Shown piece after piece: positions 13,193-27,200 of a DNA stretch of 64,000 bases. The notes below the pieces were generated by a model, which made no database searches, had not been told where the DNA came from, and saw only the letters and a program-made list of their open reading frames with translations. Both the position numbers and the translations under genes were made by a program. The first letter of the stretch is position 1; each line of letters opens with the position of its first letter. The stretch comes from Dreissena polymorpha. Lineage: Eukaryota > Mollusca > Bivalvia > Myida > Dreissenidae. The stretch covers positions 88,091,441 to 88,155,440 of the forward strand of contig NC_068356.1 in assembly GCF_020536995.1 (NCBI RefSeq). Direction: 5' to 3'.

Positions 13193-16044
13193 TAACAAGT
13201 GGTTCGTGCTCGGAGACATATGCCCCTCCGAACAGGGCTTTGAACTAGTGACCCCAATGTCAATAGGGGTCATCTACTGTCCAAGGCCAATGCGCATGTG
13301 AAGTATCAAGCCAATCGGTCAATTCGTTGATGAGTTATTGATTAGAAACAATTTTCACTTATTTTGACAGTTACTTTGACCTTTGACTTAGTGACCCCAT
13401 AGGGGTCATCTACTCTCCAAGGCCAGTGAGCTTGGGAAGAATCAAGCCATTCGGTCGATTCGTTAACGAGTTATTGATTATAACGCTTTTCCCACGTATT
13501 GTGCCAGTGACCATGACCTTTGACCTGGTGACACAAATTTCAATTGGGGTCATCTACTGTCCAAGGCCAATGCACATGAGAAGTATCAAGCCAATCGGTG
13601 AATCAGTTGACGAATTATTGATCAGAAATTATTTCACACTAAGTGTGTAACAGTGACCTTGACCTTTGACCTAGTGACCCAATATCAATAGGGGTCACCT
13701 ACTGTCCAAGGCAAATGCACATGTGAAGTAACAAGCCAATCGGTGAATCAGTTGACGAGTTATTGATGGGAAACGATTTCACACTTAGTTTGTAACATTG
13801 ACCTTGGCCTTTTACCAAGTGACCCCAATTTCAATAGGGGTCATCTACTGTCCAAGGTCAATGCTCATGGGAAGTATCAAGCACATCGGTGAATAAGTTG
13901 TCGAGTTATTGATAGAAAACGATTGTACTTTTAATGTGTATCAGTGACTTTGACCTTTGACCTAGTGACCCCAATTTCGATAGGGGTAATCTACCGTCCA
14001 AGGCAAATATACATGTGAAGTATCAAGCCCATCGGGCAATTGGTTGATAAGCTTTTGATCGGAAACGATTTTCACAATAAGTGTGATAGTGACCTTGACC
14101 TTTGACCTAGTGACCCCAATGTCAATAGGGGTCATCTACTGCCCAAGGCCAATGTACATGTGAAGTATTAAGCTAATCGGGCTATTCGTTGAAAAGTTGT
14201 TGATCGGATACGATTTTCACATTTAGTGCGATAGTGACCTTGACCTTTTACCTAGTGACCCCAATTTCAATAGGGGTCATTTACTGACCAATGCCAATGC
14301 ACATGTGAAGTATCAAGCTAATCAGTTAATTCGTTGACGAGTTATTGAACGGATACGATTTTCACACTTAGTGTTATAGTGACCTTGACCTTTGACCCAG
14401 TGACCCCAATATCAATAGGGGCTATGTTCTGTCTAACGCCAATGCACATGTGAAGTATCAAGCCAATCGGTCATTTCGTTGACGAGTTATTGATCGGAAA
14501 CGATTATCACACTTAGTGTGATAGTGACATTAACCTTTGACTTAGTGATTCCAAGTTCAATAGGGGTCATGTACTGTCCAAGACCAATGCACATGTGAAG
14601 TATCAAGCCAATCGGTCAATAAGTTGACGAGTTATTGATCGGAATCAATTTTCACACTTATTCTGATAGTGACCTTGACCTTTGACCTAGTGACACCAAT
14701 TTCAATAGGGGTAATCTATTGCCCAATGTCCAATGCACATGTGAAGTATCAAGCCAATCGGTCAATTAGTTGACGAGTTATTGATCGGAAACGATTATCA
14801 TACTAAGTGTTATAGTGACCTTGACCTTTGACCTAGTGACTCCAATTTCAATAGGGGTAATCTACCGTCCAAGGCCAATACACATGTGAAGTATCAAGCC
14901 CATCGGGCAATTGGTTGGTAAGCTTTAGATCGGAAACGATTTTCACAATAAGTGTGATAGTGACCTTTACCTTTGACCTAGTGACCCCAATGCCAATAGG
15001 GGTCATCTACTATCCAAGGCCAATGCACATGTGAAGTATTAAGCAAATCGGTCAATTCGTTGACAAGTTATTGATCGGATACGATTTTCACACTTAGTTT
15101 GATAGTGACCTTGACCTTTTACCTAGTGACACCAATTTCAATAGGGGTTATTTACTGACCAGTGCCAATACACATGTGAAGTATAAATCTAATCAGTCAA
15201 TTCTTTGACGAGATATTGATCGGAAACGATTTCCACACTTAGTGTTATAGTGACCTTGACCTTTGATCCAGTGACCCCAATTTCAATAGGGGTTATGTTC
15301 TTTCCAAGGCCAATGCATCTGTGAAGTATCAAGCCAATCGGTCATTTCGTTGACGAGTTATTGATCGGAAACGATTATCACACTTAGAGTGATAGTGACA
15401 TTAATCTTTGACTTAGTGATCCCAAGTTCAATAGGGGTCATGTACAGTCCAAGGCCAATACACATGCGAAGTATCAAGCCAATCGGTCAATTAGTTGACG
15501 ATTTATTGATCGGAAACGATTTTCACACTTATTGTGATACTGACCTTGACCTTTTGACCTAGTGGCCCCAACTTAAACAGGGGTCATCTACTGCCCAATG
15601 CCAATGCACATGTGAAGTATCAAGCCAACCGTTCAATAAGTTGACGAGTTATTGATCGGAAACGATTATCACACTTAGTGTGATAGTGACTTTGATCTTT
15701 GACCTAGTGACCCCAATTTCAATATGGTTCATCTACTGTCAAAGGGCCAATGCACATGTGAAGTATCAAGCCAATCGGTCAATTCGTTGACGAGTTATTG
15801 ATCGGAAACGATGTTCACACTTAGTGTGATAGTGACCTTGACTTTTGACATAGTGACCACAATTTCAATAGGGGTCATCTACTCTCCAAGGCCAATGCAC
15901 ATTTGAAGGATCAAGCCAATCGGTCAATTCGTTGACGAGTAATTGATCGGAAACGAACTGGTCTACCGACATTCAGACTGGTCTACCGACAGTCTACCGA
16001 CAGAAAGCCAGCAAAATAATATACCCCTTCTTCTTCGAAGAGGG
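13193..16044 (-). mobile_element. Pearl-like element with large 145-bp minisatellite
   Basis: Read on the minus strand, the element starts with the hairpin CCCTCTTCGAAGAAGAAGGGG (16021-16043 region, given here as the stem pair CCCTCTT/AAGGGG). A ctgtcggtagaccagt-rich leader follows, then the tandem array. It ends with a GGAGGGGCATATGTCTCC-type hairpin and CACTTGTT at about 13193. The same leader begins another copy at 63787. Confidence 0.68.
13230..15957. repeat. 145-bp minisatellite, about 19 units, with 871-bp higher-order period
   Basis: Each unit holds gtgaccttgacctttgacct, agtgaccccaatttcaatag, ggtcatctactgtccaaggc, caatgcacatgtgaagtatc and cgagttattgatcggaaacg. Unit-specific variants recur exactly 871 bases apart over at least 13980-15500 (for example taggggtaatctaccgtcc at 13981 and 14852; gtgacattaa at 14524 and 15395), so six units form a higher-order repeat. 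Confidence 0.95.
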
Positions 16045-17509
16045 AAATAAAAAACAATAATTTCCAATGTTTTAGTTTCAACCTTATTTTGCAAGATCTT
16101 TAAAACATTGTAATGGAAAGTAATGGTCACGCATATAAAACTAATGACTAATTCACACATGTATAATGAATTCGAATGACACATACAGACAGTTGTTTTA
16201 TTAATTGAAGAATATTATATACAAAAAATTATAAAAGCAAAATATATATAATGGGATAATATAAAATAATACTAAAACAGATGTTATAATGTAGATCTAA
16301 ACCATTAGCAAACATATAAAAAAAAATAATACAAAACTAATTCAGCATGTGTTCTAAAATTCTTTAAATTTAAAAAAGAGACTGATTTGTTTTTTATTAA
16401 AAGTAGCACCATATACTACCATTACATTTCAATACATACATGCGGTTTTTGTCGCAAAACATAAGTTTAATGAATATTCTTTATGGCAGTCCTATATTGT
16501 ACAATAAAATGCATTAGTGAGTTTTCCAAAACATTTTAACTATTGACTTAAACTGGCAGTACAGCTACAAAACTGTGCAATCTTTAAATAAGTCGACACT
16601 TGCAATTATGAGAAATGCGCCTTACCCTATATTTTGGTTGTCATGGATATACATTTTCAAATAGAAACAACATTAACTAAGCAAATATTCACGGATTGCC
16701 TTCATCAATGAAACCCGCATTGGACATGCAATAATGTGACACGCGTGAATTCACGCTTGGAGTCAATGATTGGAGGATTCCTGCAATAAACTTACTGAAT
16801 CGTGTATATATTGATGCAATAAACTGACTGGAGCATGGAAAGATTTCACAGTAATCTAACTGTACAATAGCAAACTGTTTCACCTGCTGTAACAAATGTG
16901 CATCTGTGAACATATAATACACTATCTTAAAATTGTAGTTAAAATAATAATCTAACAATATAATGTAAAAGGAAAATATACAATCAAACAGGTTTACAGT
17001 GCTTACAAAAAGAATTAAATAATGTGTAAAAAGACTATATATTTTCTATGAACAGTGTATGGCATATTAGTTTGCTTTGCTAAAATGCATTCAATAAGAT
17101 ATTTGGTATGTGTGCAATATGATATATCAAAAACGGCTTTGTAGAACAAATATATAGTGACATACTTTGAAAAACCAAATAAAACACATTGTGTTACAAT
17201 TGTAGCGAAATTCCTTTTAATGTATTGAGTAATAGTCTACATTGTTCGACAGAAACACTTGAAAGTTGTCGGTGTGTCAGATACGTTTATCCATAAGTTT
17301 TCCATAGTACAATAATATCTGAAAAAGACCTATTTGTGGAATGTGTCAGTCATTTTGAAATGTGTCTTAAATGTCAGATGTCAGTTCAGTTTAATTGGAT
17401 GTTGGCACTGATAGTAATGAAAAGTTGTCAGATGTTTATATTTAGAAATGTGTTAATTTTAAGTTACATGTTACAAGTCACCAGTCGGAACGCCGTAGTA
17501 AATACTGTT
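16045..17509 (-). other. Probable DUOXA 3' untranslated and downstream region
   Basis: No repeat family or open frame of note was seen in these 1.4 kb. On the minus strand an AATAAA signal can be read near 16196-16201 and another near 16390, about 1.1-1.3 kb after the stop codon. Either could end the DUOXA transcript; this is inference. Confidence 0.35.
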
Positions 17510-17552
17510 TTAGTTCATGTTGACCCGTACTTCATCCGCCCCTACTTCGTAC
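17510..17552 (-). CDS. DUOXA: DUOXA terminal coding exon 10 (residues 415-428)
   Basis: 43 coding bases after a CACTTGCAG acceptor. The G completes the split AGG codon of exon 9, and the frame then reads YEVGADEVRVNMN and TAA. Support comes from the exact phase, the good acceptor and the continuing acidic composition. It is short, so a cDNA match would be needed for certainty. Confidence 0.62.
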
Positions 17553-17754
17553 CTGCAAGTGATTTCATGAGCAAGTCAGCAAAAGATAATATTTGAACAC
17601 GGTCACCTTAAAAAATCGAAACGCATATAAGAAAACAAATTTGAAACACATGTGGTTAGCGTGTGGCTATGATATTAATTAGTGAAAACATCATTTTAAA
17701 TGATAAATAATCATATTATAACGAAAAATCAACTTTTCTGGGAAAAAAATCACA

Positions 17755-17796
<42 letters not shown>

Positions 17797-18204
17797 AATA
17801 CATAGTGCCAGTTACGCGGTCTCTGTAGTTTTCAGACTGTACTTACGAGGTCAATATAAAAAACGGGGTCTATATACAACCCCGCAATCTAGGCTCCTTT
17901 AATTACTATGAGGGGGGTGTAGGGGAGGTAATGCAATCAAATCTCACAATAAGGTCTTAAATCGAAAACCACAATCAGGTCTGAAATTGAAATTGTATAT
18001 ACCTCGCAAATAAGTTCGCTATATATTTCCTTGTATAAGACGTTAAATAAATGACGTATTTATATACAATAATAATAGTAGGTACCCCTATATACCTTAA
18101 TTCGTGTTTATATCGGATAAAAAAGGGTATGGAGATACATGTATTTAAAGTGGGAACCCCATAACCTATTTCTAAATCAGAGACCCCGTAACTGGCCATA
18201 TGTG

Positions 18205-18263
<59 letters not shown>

Positions 18264-21200
18264 CAAAGTATTCAACTCAAATCACCCGAAATCGGGGTGC
18301 ATCGCTTTGAACAGCCATTACTTCATCAATTTTTGCAGCGATTTTCATGAACCCGGTCTTATTCAACGCAGAAATGAATTTCCGTCCTGGAAATGTATAT
18401 ATCTTGTTATATTTCTACACATGCTGGGTCAAATTTTAAGAAATAACACGACACACAATTCGCTTGACCTACTTGACAATGATCAGACAGTATTTATGAA
18501 CGAAATCTCCAGTTGTAAAGACACACCTTCGCATTGGACCAATGAAATCACTCGTGTGTTTAAAATGTCAGTTAGTTGAAATGTATGTAAACAAAGGTTT
18601 CAAACGGCGCTGGACAGTTAGTTTTGATGCATAATGCAACGGCAAGCACGGTAAGAATGTTTTTTCATACGTTTTATTGAATTATGGTATCGAGGTCCGT
18701 GAATTTTGCAGGGAAAATGCCCTTTACTCCGTGACGATTTCAGTCATGAATACTGTCTGATCCATGTTAACTAGGTCACGCGAGTTGTGTATCGTGTTAT
18801 TTCTTACACGTTGACCCAGTATTTGTGCAAATATTGCAAGACATGTACATTTGCAGAAAGGAAATTCATTTCTGCGTTGAATAAGACCGGGTTCATGAAA
18901 ATCGCTGCAAAAATTGATGAAGTAATGGCTGTTCAACGCGATGCATCCCGTTTTCGGGTGATTTCGAGTTGGATACCTTGTTATATATATTTCATAGTGA
19001 ATTTTTTTTTCAGAAATGTTGATTTTACGTTATAATATGATTATTTATCATTCAAAATGATGTTTTCACTAATTAATATCATAGCCACACGCTAACCACC
19101 TGTGATTTGAAACGAATATTAGAATTCATAATGGAAACGACTATATAAATTCATGTACTAAATCGAAACCAATATATACATACGAATATTAGAATACTTA
19201 ATCGAAACAAATATAAGAACACCAAATAGAAGCTCCATTTAAAAAGTTCATATCTGAACTGTGGATTTCAACTTGATGCATGCTTTCGCTGTTGTAGCGT
19301 TGTTGTTGTTGTTTAATTTCGTATTATTGAGCCCGATCTGGGATAAATAGGTTTAATGTATGTGCTAAAAGTGTCGTCCAAGACTAGCCTGTGCAGTCTG
19401 CACTGGCTTATAAGAAACGACACTTACCGCATACACTGGATTTTCGTTTAGAAGAATCCTCTAAACGAAAAATTCAATAAAAGCAGTAAGTGTCGTTCTT
19501 GATTAGCCTGTGCGGACTGCACTGGCTACCGGGTGTGACACTTCACGCACATGCACTAAGCCCAGTTTTCCAAGAGCGAGACTCTTATGATGAAAAGAAC
19601 GACGACAAGTATGATGACGAAAAGGTGGAAGACAACGATGACGACGACGATGTGATTTTTGCTTACCTTTCGTTCACATACATATCATCTTGCACGTCCT
19701 GTTCCTCCGGAGGTGGGGGAGGAGGGCGGTGCCTGCGGGATTTCTGGAACTTCCTGATTGTCAGACCACGTGACTTCCCTTTCTCGTATTTTGTCTGCGG
19801 TTGCTGGAAACATAAATAGGCCAATTGTAAAAAATTAACGGAGGTAATGTATTCTGGTCTGATCGTATTCAATACCCAGAATGAAAGTAAAAATATTTCA
19901 TTGTGTCAATTTATGCTCATGTATGATACGCACTTCCGTTTTTTACCATTTCCCTCCATTCAATACATCAAATACTGGAGTGAAAGGGCAATGATTGGTC
20001 GTTTGTATCCGAATAAGGAGGCAGTCTACAGTTTTGAAGCCATATTTGCGCATTGGCCCCAGTCAATTTCCTGAATATAATGTGTATTGTCTAAACCGAA
20101 TAGTTTTTTGACTCCAGGAGCTTAAATTTAAGTATAAATGGTCAATATTCTAGTAATTTTACATGTTTTCAGTAATTAAAAACTAAGTTACCAGACTTTT
20201 AGTCAACAACAACAACATACTCAGTGAGATGTAAACAAATGTACTTCCTGCTTAAAGCAGCCGGCATTTGACAGATTTCAACGGTGGGTTCAAATAAGTT
20301 AGCAGTGCAAAAAAGTTCAATGGTAATGACCCATTGTGTTTGGCTCAGTTTGAAAGCATTGGCTGTTATAGTGCAAAGCATGTTGTCCACTATGCGCGTA
20401 TTCTTACCCGGAAAGATAAATGTGATTGCCGGGATTTATCTGAAAATGGGGTTTTTACGGTCAAGTTCCGAGACCTCCAAAAAGGTCTATTTTACCCCAG
20501 ATATCAGTTTAAAGTGCATTTTCTGCATTGTTTTGTGCTTTATTTGCAAGCTGTTGATGAGCTGCACTGAAAATTGTCTGAATCTATTTTCAGGTTGTAA
20601 CTGAAGGCCTTGTTTTGAGGGTGTTTTGCAGACCAGTGGTTGTCGGCCTGGGGATTTTCAAGAAAAACTGTAGACTGCCCCCGAAGGTGATATAAAATAC
20701 ATACGGAATATTACGCTAGTCATTGTTCCATGTGTTTGTATCAGTCGAGTAGCTTGTGTGATGACGTATCTTACGAGAGGCGGAGCCTCGAGTGTGATAC
20801 GAAATAGCGCAAGCCACGAGACTGATACAAACACATGTAAAAATTGACTTGCGTAATATTCCTTTTATTATATAAAACTTTTAAAGGGGCCTTTTCACAG
20901 ATTTTGGCATATTTTGAAGTTTGTCATTAAATGCTTTATATTGATAAATGTAAACATTGGATCTTAAAAGCTCCAGTAAAAAATCAAGAATAAAATTAAA
21001 AAAGGAAAAAAAAGTAGCCGGTACCAGGGCTCGAACCAGTGACCCCCGGAGTCCAAGAGTTAGTCTGAAGTAAAAACGCATTAGCCGTCCCCAGTATCCA
21101 TAGTTCAAGTATTTTATACCTTATATAAGCAATCTTCGTAGTTTCGTTAATTTAAACAACAACAGAACTCTCCAAATTATTCAATCGTTTCGCGTTGCAA

Positions 21201-24200
21201 CGCTTTATAATTTTTAGGTTTTCAAATCGTCAAAAGATACATATAATTGCTATATTGGACTATGGTAAATGTTCAGCAATACTGTTTCATCACAAATATC
21301 TTAACTAAAACGAAAATTTGCGAATCTGAAACAACTTTTTTTCAATTTTGTCAATTTACCAAACCGTTAAAAGATCACTTTAATCATTTAAGTTAAAAAA
21401 AGAGTTTAAGCGTTCATAACTAACCAAGAATGCACTTATACGTTTCTGCATTCTAAGTGACGTCATTAAAAGTAGTCCGGCTAGTATGTAAATACGGAAT
21501 TGAAAATCTAGCGGTTAGCATAATAGGGGAATTATGTCTGAGCATTTATTTTTAACCGATTGATATAACTTGTATTTTTGGTAACATAAAGCACGTATAT
21601 AATAAAATACAATAAAAGTAAAAGACAAAACAATACACAATGAAATGACGTTGTCGGCAAACCGCTAATCAACAACTCCGAGGATCGCGGGTTCGATTCA
21701 GAGCCCGAAACAAGCGACCAATCTTCCTCTACTTCACTATTAAGTAGGAAAGCTGTCCATGACTGGCATCAACTAACGTATGTTGTCTCAGCACTGGTAA
21801 ACCAGCTACACAAGGAAAAGTCCGAATAGGTTAACTGACAGCTGTGATATGAAATGGGATACTGTTTAAAACGGCGAAAAATCCCAAAATAAATAAACGA
21901 ACAATACATACATAGTTAAACATATTTGCATCACACTGAACTGATATTTAACGCGCAATATACAAAGACGCTTACCGGTGCTTCTGGTGGTTCGTATATC
22001 GAGTCATCGTCGTCCTCTTCCGGTACAGCCGCCGGGACTCGCATGGGGGCTGCCGCCGTGGATGGCGCCGCTCTCCCGCCGTCCGTCGGCCTCATTTCAA
22101 TACCGGTACCGTTATTCTTCCGCATCTTAACGTCCGTCGGTTCGTTGTAATCTGTGCCGGAATAATCGCTGAATGATACTCACAGAAAGGCTTATATATG
22201 TAGCAGCTTTCTACTGATTGTTGTTAATTCAAGAAATAATTTTCGATTTATTGTCGATTGTCAGTCAAAGTACATTAGAGTTTATATAGACAAATATTTT
22301 GTACTAACAAGATTATGAATAACAACGAGATGTTTATTAAGCGAAAACTAAGGATAATCAGTGCGTAACATATGTATAATTTTAATTCATAAATATGTGT
22401 GCTTTTGAAAAGGAAAACTATGATACACTCAGACTTTTTGGTTTCTTTTTTCGTTACTTATGTTCGGTTGTTTTAGAACAAGTAGTGCACACTTATAATT
22501 ATCGGTGCTAGATTCATATTCATTATCTTCTTAAATTCACTTGCAAAGATCGCATTTAATTTAGATAATCATGAATGTGTACCGGTATGTGAACTTAATA
22601 GTTTATTTATATAGATTTTTAACTAAAGACTTGACGTTGCTGAAACAATTGTGATATTACGGACGATAAAACATTTTTCTCAGAATCAAATAATTATGAA
22701 CCTTACTTTCTGATACGCTAAAATCTATTAACAAACATGTATAATAACAACATATATTCGATAAACAAAATGCACATTAAATTCAATAAAACGCACGACG
22801 ACTGTTACGGAAAGTAACTTAAACTCCGGAACAATTAACTAATAAGACCACAAACAATTGATCACGTGTTCGTCATATTTTCCGAACCTCAAAGGCTGAA
22901 TACGTTTGGCAGCATTTTTTCTAAACATAATAATTATGTACACAAAACGTTTATTATTCTACACATTGCGCTCGCATCTAATTAATAGTTTATCGAAACA
23001 GTAATACAAAATGTTGCCGCAACATTCCGTCAAACAAATTATCAATTGTTTTTGGCATAAACAATTTTATCTGCATCACTTATTTTTTGCAAATGAATGA
23101 CATAACATTCTTTATTTCTCTTTCTACACTAATGAATTGCAAAATCCCGCGCTTATGCCAACTAGCTTGTGTTTTATCACCAAACATCATTTTCCAAGTA
23201 GGGTATCTACAATTTTTAGTAGACAATTTTGCTTTTCAAAAAATATATACGTGTTATACCTGTTAACTATGGAGTCACGCTTTTTCCCAGAGCGCGGATC
23301 ATTTGAGCCTTGTTCTGAGAAAACTGCGCTTAATGCATGTGCGTAAAGTGTCATCCCAGATTAGCATGTGCTGTACTGTGCTGTGCAATCAGGGACGACA
23401 CTTTCCGCCTAAACTTGATTTTCGGTAGGGAGGGACTTCCTTGAAAGTAAAAATACCATAAAAGCGAAAAGTGTCGTCCCTGATTAGCCTGTGTGGACTG
23501 CATAGGCTAATCTGGGACGACACTTTACATACTTGTATTAAGCCCGGTTTTCCCAGAGCGCGGATCATTTATACATTTATGTATCCCCTTTAACAACATC
23601 ATATATATATTTAACATTAATAATGAAAGTTTTTAGTGAAAACGTCTGTGCCCGGCTCCTTAAAACTATATCAGTGAGTTAAACTACATCCTGTTAACTT
23701 TAAACATAAATAATAATATAACAAACAAGGAAGCTATGGGCACTAAGGCGCTCACCTGAGACCCGAAGGAACTAGACTATTCTGAGAAAGAGAATTTCAA
23801 AATAATGAGGTACTTTATGAAACATAGATATTTAATTACTATCCATATTTGTATTATTGAACTCTGCTGATATATTGTTGAAGCAAATCTTCTGACTAAG
23901 CTGATTCTTGAAGATTGGACAAAAAAGTGATATCTAGAGTATAGACATGCATTTTTTTATTTCACCTAGTGACCTTCTTTTTGATATCACATGGCCCAGT
24001 TTCAAACTCAGACTAGATGTAATTGATTCAAATGTTCTGACCAAGTTTCATGAAGGTTTGCAAACAAATTTGGCTAATATAGCGTCAACAAGTTTTCACT
24101 ATAGCCATATAAGGAAAACTGCCCGCTCCCGGCGGCAATGGTTTTTAAAAACCGGAATAAAAAAATTAAAACGAGTGTTCTATGTAAGTTTTATTTAGAT

Positions 24201-27200
24201 CGGGCTCAAAATGCGAATTCTAGAGTTTTCACAAGGTTTCCCTATAGCCATATAAGGAAAAATGCCCCGCCCCCCTGACAGCCATGTTTTTCAACGAGAC
24301 ATTACCAATTTCGAACTCAGACGAGCTCTCATTAGAACAAATATTCTGACAAAGTTTCTTGAAGATTGGACTCTTAATGTGACTTTAAGAGTGTTAACAA
24401 AGTTCATTATAGCCATTTATAGAAAAATGACCCGCCCTCTGGCGGTTATTTTTGTCAACGGACCGGAACCATTCTAAAACTCAGCTGAGACAGCATAAGA
24501 ACAAATATTCTGACAAAGTTTCACGAAGATTCGACAATAAATATGACTACTCGAGTGTTAACAAACTTGTTATTAACGTTGACCAAGTGACCTAGCTTTT
24601 GACCTCGCAAGACTCAGTTTTGTACTCCTCTAAAATATCATTTTGGCACATGTTTTGAGCAAGTTAGGACAATATAGTGATAACAAGAATGATGGACGCG
24701 ATGGACAAAAGGCATTCATAAAAGATCACCATGAGTGCTCAGGTGATCTCAAACCATGTTGATAAAATATTTCACTACCAATTTAGCATACCTACATGTT
24801 ATCAATAAACACAGAGAGTAATTTTCTTATTTTTAAAGGGTTTTAAAACGTTCATGACTTACAGCTTTACTTGCTCTTGAAATGTTCAGCAACTCAGTCA
24901 AGTAAATTAAGGTTTTTTCATTTATTTTTTTTTCATGGAATTGTTGGTGTTTTTTCACACTATGTAACAATGCACCGCAAAATGAAAAGCAAAAATCAAA
25001 CACCATGTTAAAGCAATCGTTCGCAAAACATCATGCGTAAAGCACACACGGCAAATAATTTCATTTCAAAACCAAGAGTTACCTCGCCCTGGAACTGTAA
25101 AACATTGAGTATATATAATTATTCTATTTATTTAAATACCGGTGGATCATAGGGGACTTGTATTTATATGTAACAAAATATTTAAAAAGTACCAGATATT
25201 ATTTTCAAAATAAGACAAAATTACTGATAAACATGATTGTATTTAAAAAGTAAAGCAATACGTAAAACGGTTGTCACTAATTTAATAATATCAGAAATGC
25301 TCCTGCTTGATTGATAATATATTTCCATCTTAAATCTTAGAGCATGAAAATTATAGCTTTCAACTTTTTTGTAGATGGAAATATTCGTTGAATGGTAAAC
25401 ATGATCATATATATTATATGTAATTTAAATCATCAAAATACATGAGAAAAATTAAATGCGCAACGTGATCAAGTATGTAGTTTAATAATTTAAATATTTT
25501 ATAGCAATTGTATCCGAAGAGGACATGAATATATGCGGCTTGGATCTTCAGTGTTATTGCGTCGCGTGATGTGAGACGTGTTACCTATTGGCGTCGTGAC
25601 GTCATCGTCTTGTAGTACGTCAACGCCAAAGAACGTAGTCGCGGCGTTGGGTTTTACAAGGTCAAGGACTCTCAAAACTATCCCACAGAGGATGCAGAGG
25701 ATCCCTGAAGGAAGAGAAAACATCATGCTCTGAGAAAACTGGGTTCAAGGCATGTTCTTAAAATGTCGTCCCATATTAGCCTATGCAGTCCGCAAAGGGT
25801 ACTGGTGGACGACACTTTCCGCTGCAAGTAGCATAAATACTCAAAATCAACAAATACTTCGCAAAATATTTCGTAAAATAAAGTTTACCAATCAAAAATC
25901 AGTGTTCCTTATGGCAAGATGTGGTGTGGTAACAGATTTATAGTGATACAAAATGCTCGTTTTTATTTTTGTGTGGCACAATATATTCCATTTTAATTAT
26001 CCGCAACGATATCTATTCATACGACACATGAACACTAACTTGGTATATTAACATGTGTTTAATATATTGTCCCGCAAAAGAAGAGAATTTTGTATCTCGT
26101 TGAATCTTTGTTACCAGACAACATCTAGCATTGAAATTCTGGCTATTGCTATAAAAAAGACCATTGTGTATCTTGTTAAATCTATGTTATCAGACCACAT
26201 CTAGCGTTGAAATTCTGGCTATTGCTATAAGGAACATTGATTTTGTATGTGTTAACTTTAGTTTTCTTTGATTTTGAGGGTTTATGGGCATTTAAATGGA
26301 TTTTTGCTTAGAAAAGAATTACTTAAAAAGAAAAATACAATAAAGGCGGATTATAGTTTGCCATATTCAGATTGCGATCCACTTACCCGTGATTAGACAA
26401 ACATAATACGAGCCGCCGAACGAGAACTCCATGAAGCCAGCCTCGAACGGTATCTTCAGGTCGTTCACGTTCCGCCACGTGGACCAAATGACGTTGGAGA
26501 TAAGCATGCAGACACCGGTCAGAACGAGACAGTACGCGCCATACTTGAGAAGCACGAAGAATAAGACGTTCGTCAGTATCCAAAGCGGGAAACATAGCCT
26601 GTGAAATTGAGGGAAAGGATATTTTGGTATTTTCAGGTTCGGGCTTCTGCTTGTTCGGACGTCTGCTTGCGAAAGTGAAAGGGTCCTATTTCATAAAGCT
26701 GGCGTGTTGGAAAATTAATAGAGCGCCGAAGTTTTAGCATCGACTCATTTTCTTCACATAGACGTTTTACCTAAACCCGCCTGTTGAAAAAAATGTGCAT
26801 GCTATGAAGTTTATTTTAATACGTATGGTTGATCATGGTGATATTTGTAAAACCCTGTAAAAAATGATAATCTATCACTACACCGTCGGGATCAGTACTA
26901 CATACATGTATTATATTAATTTTACAACCCAATATAGCCAGTTTGTGTACCATAGCGAAATGTGCGAGAACCAGCCAGCCTGTCGGTAATGACGTCCCCA
27001 TCTGATCCCCTCGCCGTCGAACGTGAAGTACTCGGCGATCCACAGGATCGGCAGGGGCAGACCCCGGTACTGGGCCGCACGGTACGCCTGGTTGAACGGC
27101 CCCGCTGACGGATACATGATATCACGTGATACAATGAAGGTATTACCGGCGATCTGAGCCGCATTCTGTGAAAACTGGGCTTAATGCATTTTAGGTAAGT

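Noticed and set aside
13230-15957. CRISPR-like array
   Set aside because: Whole 145-bp units repeat, without unique spacers between short repeats, and the genome is eukaryotic.
18307-18936. Two opposite frames both starting MNSHYFINFCSDFHEPG, as if a duplicated gene
   Set aside because: They are the two arms of a foldback element. Neither extends beyond the palindrome or shows a domain.
21008-21060. tRNA gene on the minus strand (B-box GGTTCGAGCCC)
   Set aside because: No complete cloverleaf or acceptor stem, and the sequence continues into a SINE body and tail.
21675-21705. tRNA gene on the plus strand (GGTTCGATTC)
   Set aside because: The A-box half is degraded and the flanks are a known type of mollusc SINE body.
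26383-26595. 70-codon minus-strand frame over DUOXA exon 6 starting MFPALDTDERL
   Set aside because: It is the shadow of exon 6; only the other frame gives the membrane segment and correct phases with exons 5 and 7.
26911-27117. DUOXA exon 5 read through to 26911 (ending LYWVVKLI)
   Set aside because: The read-through gives no match to the family and breaks phase with exon 6; the GTACAC donor at 26950 restores both.
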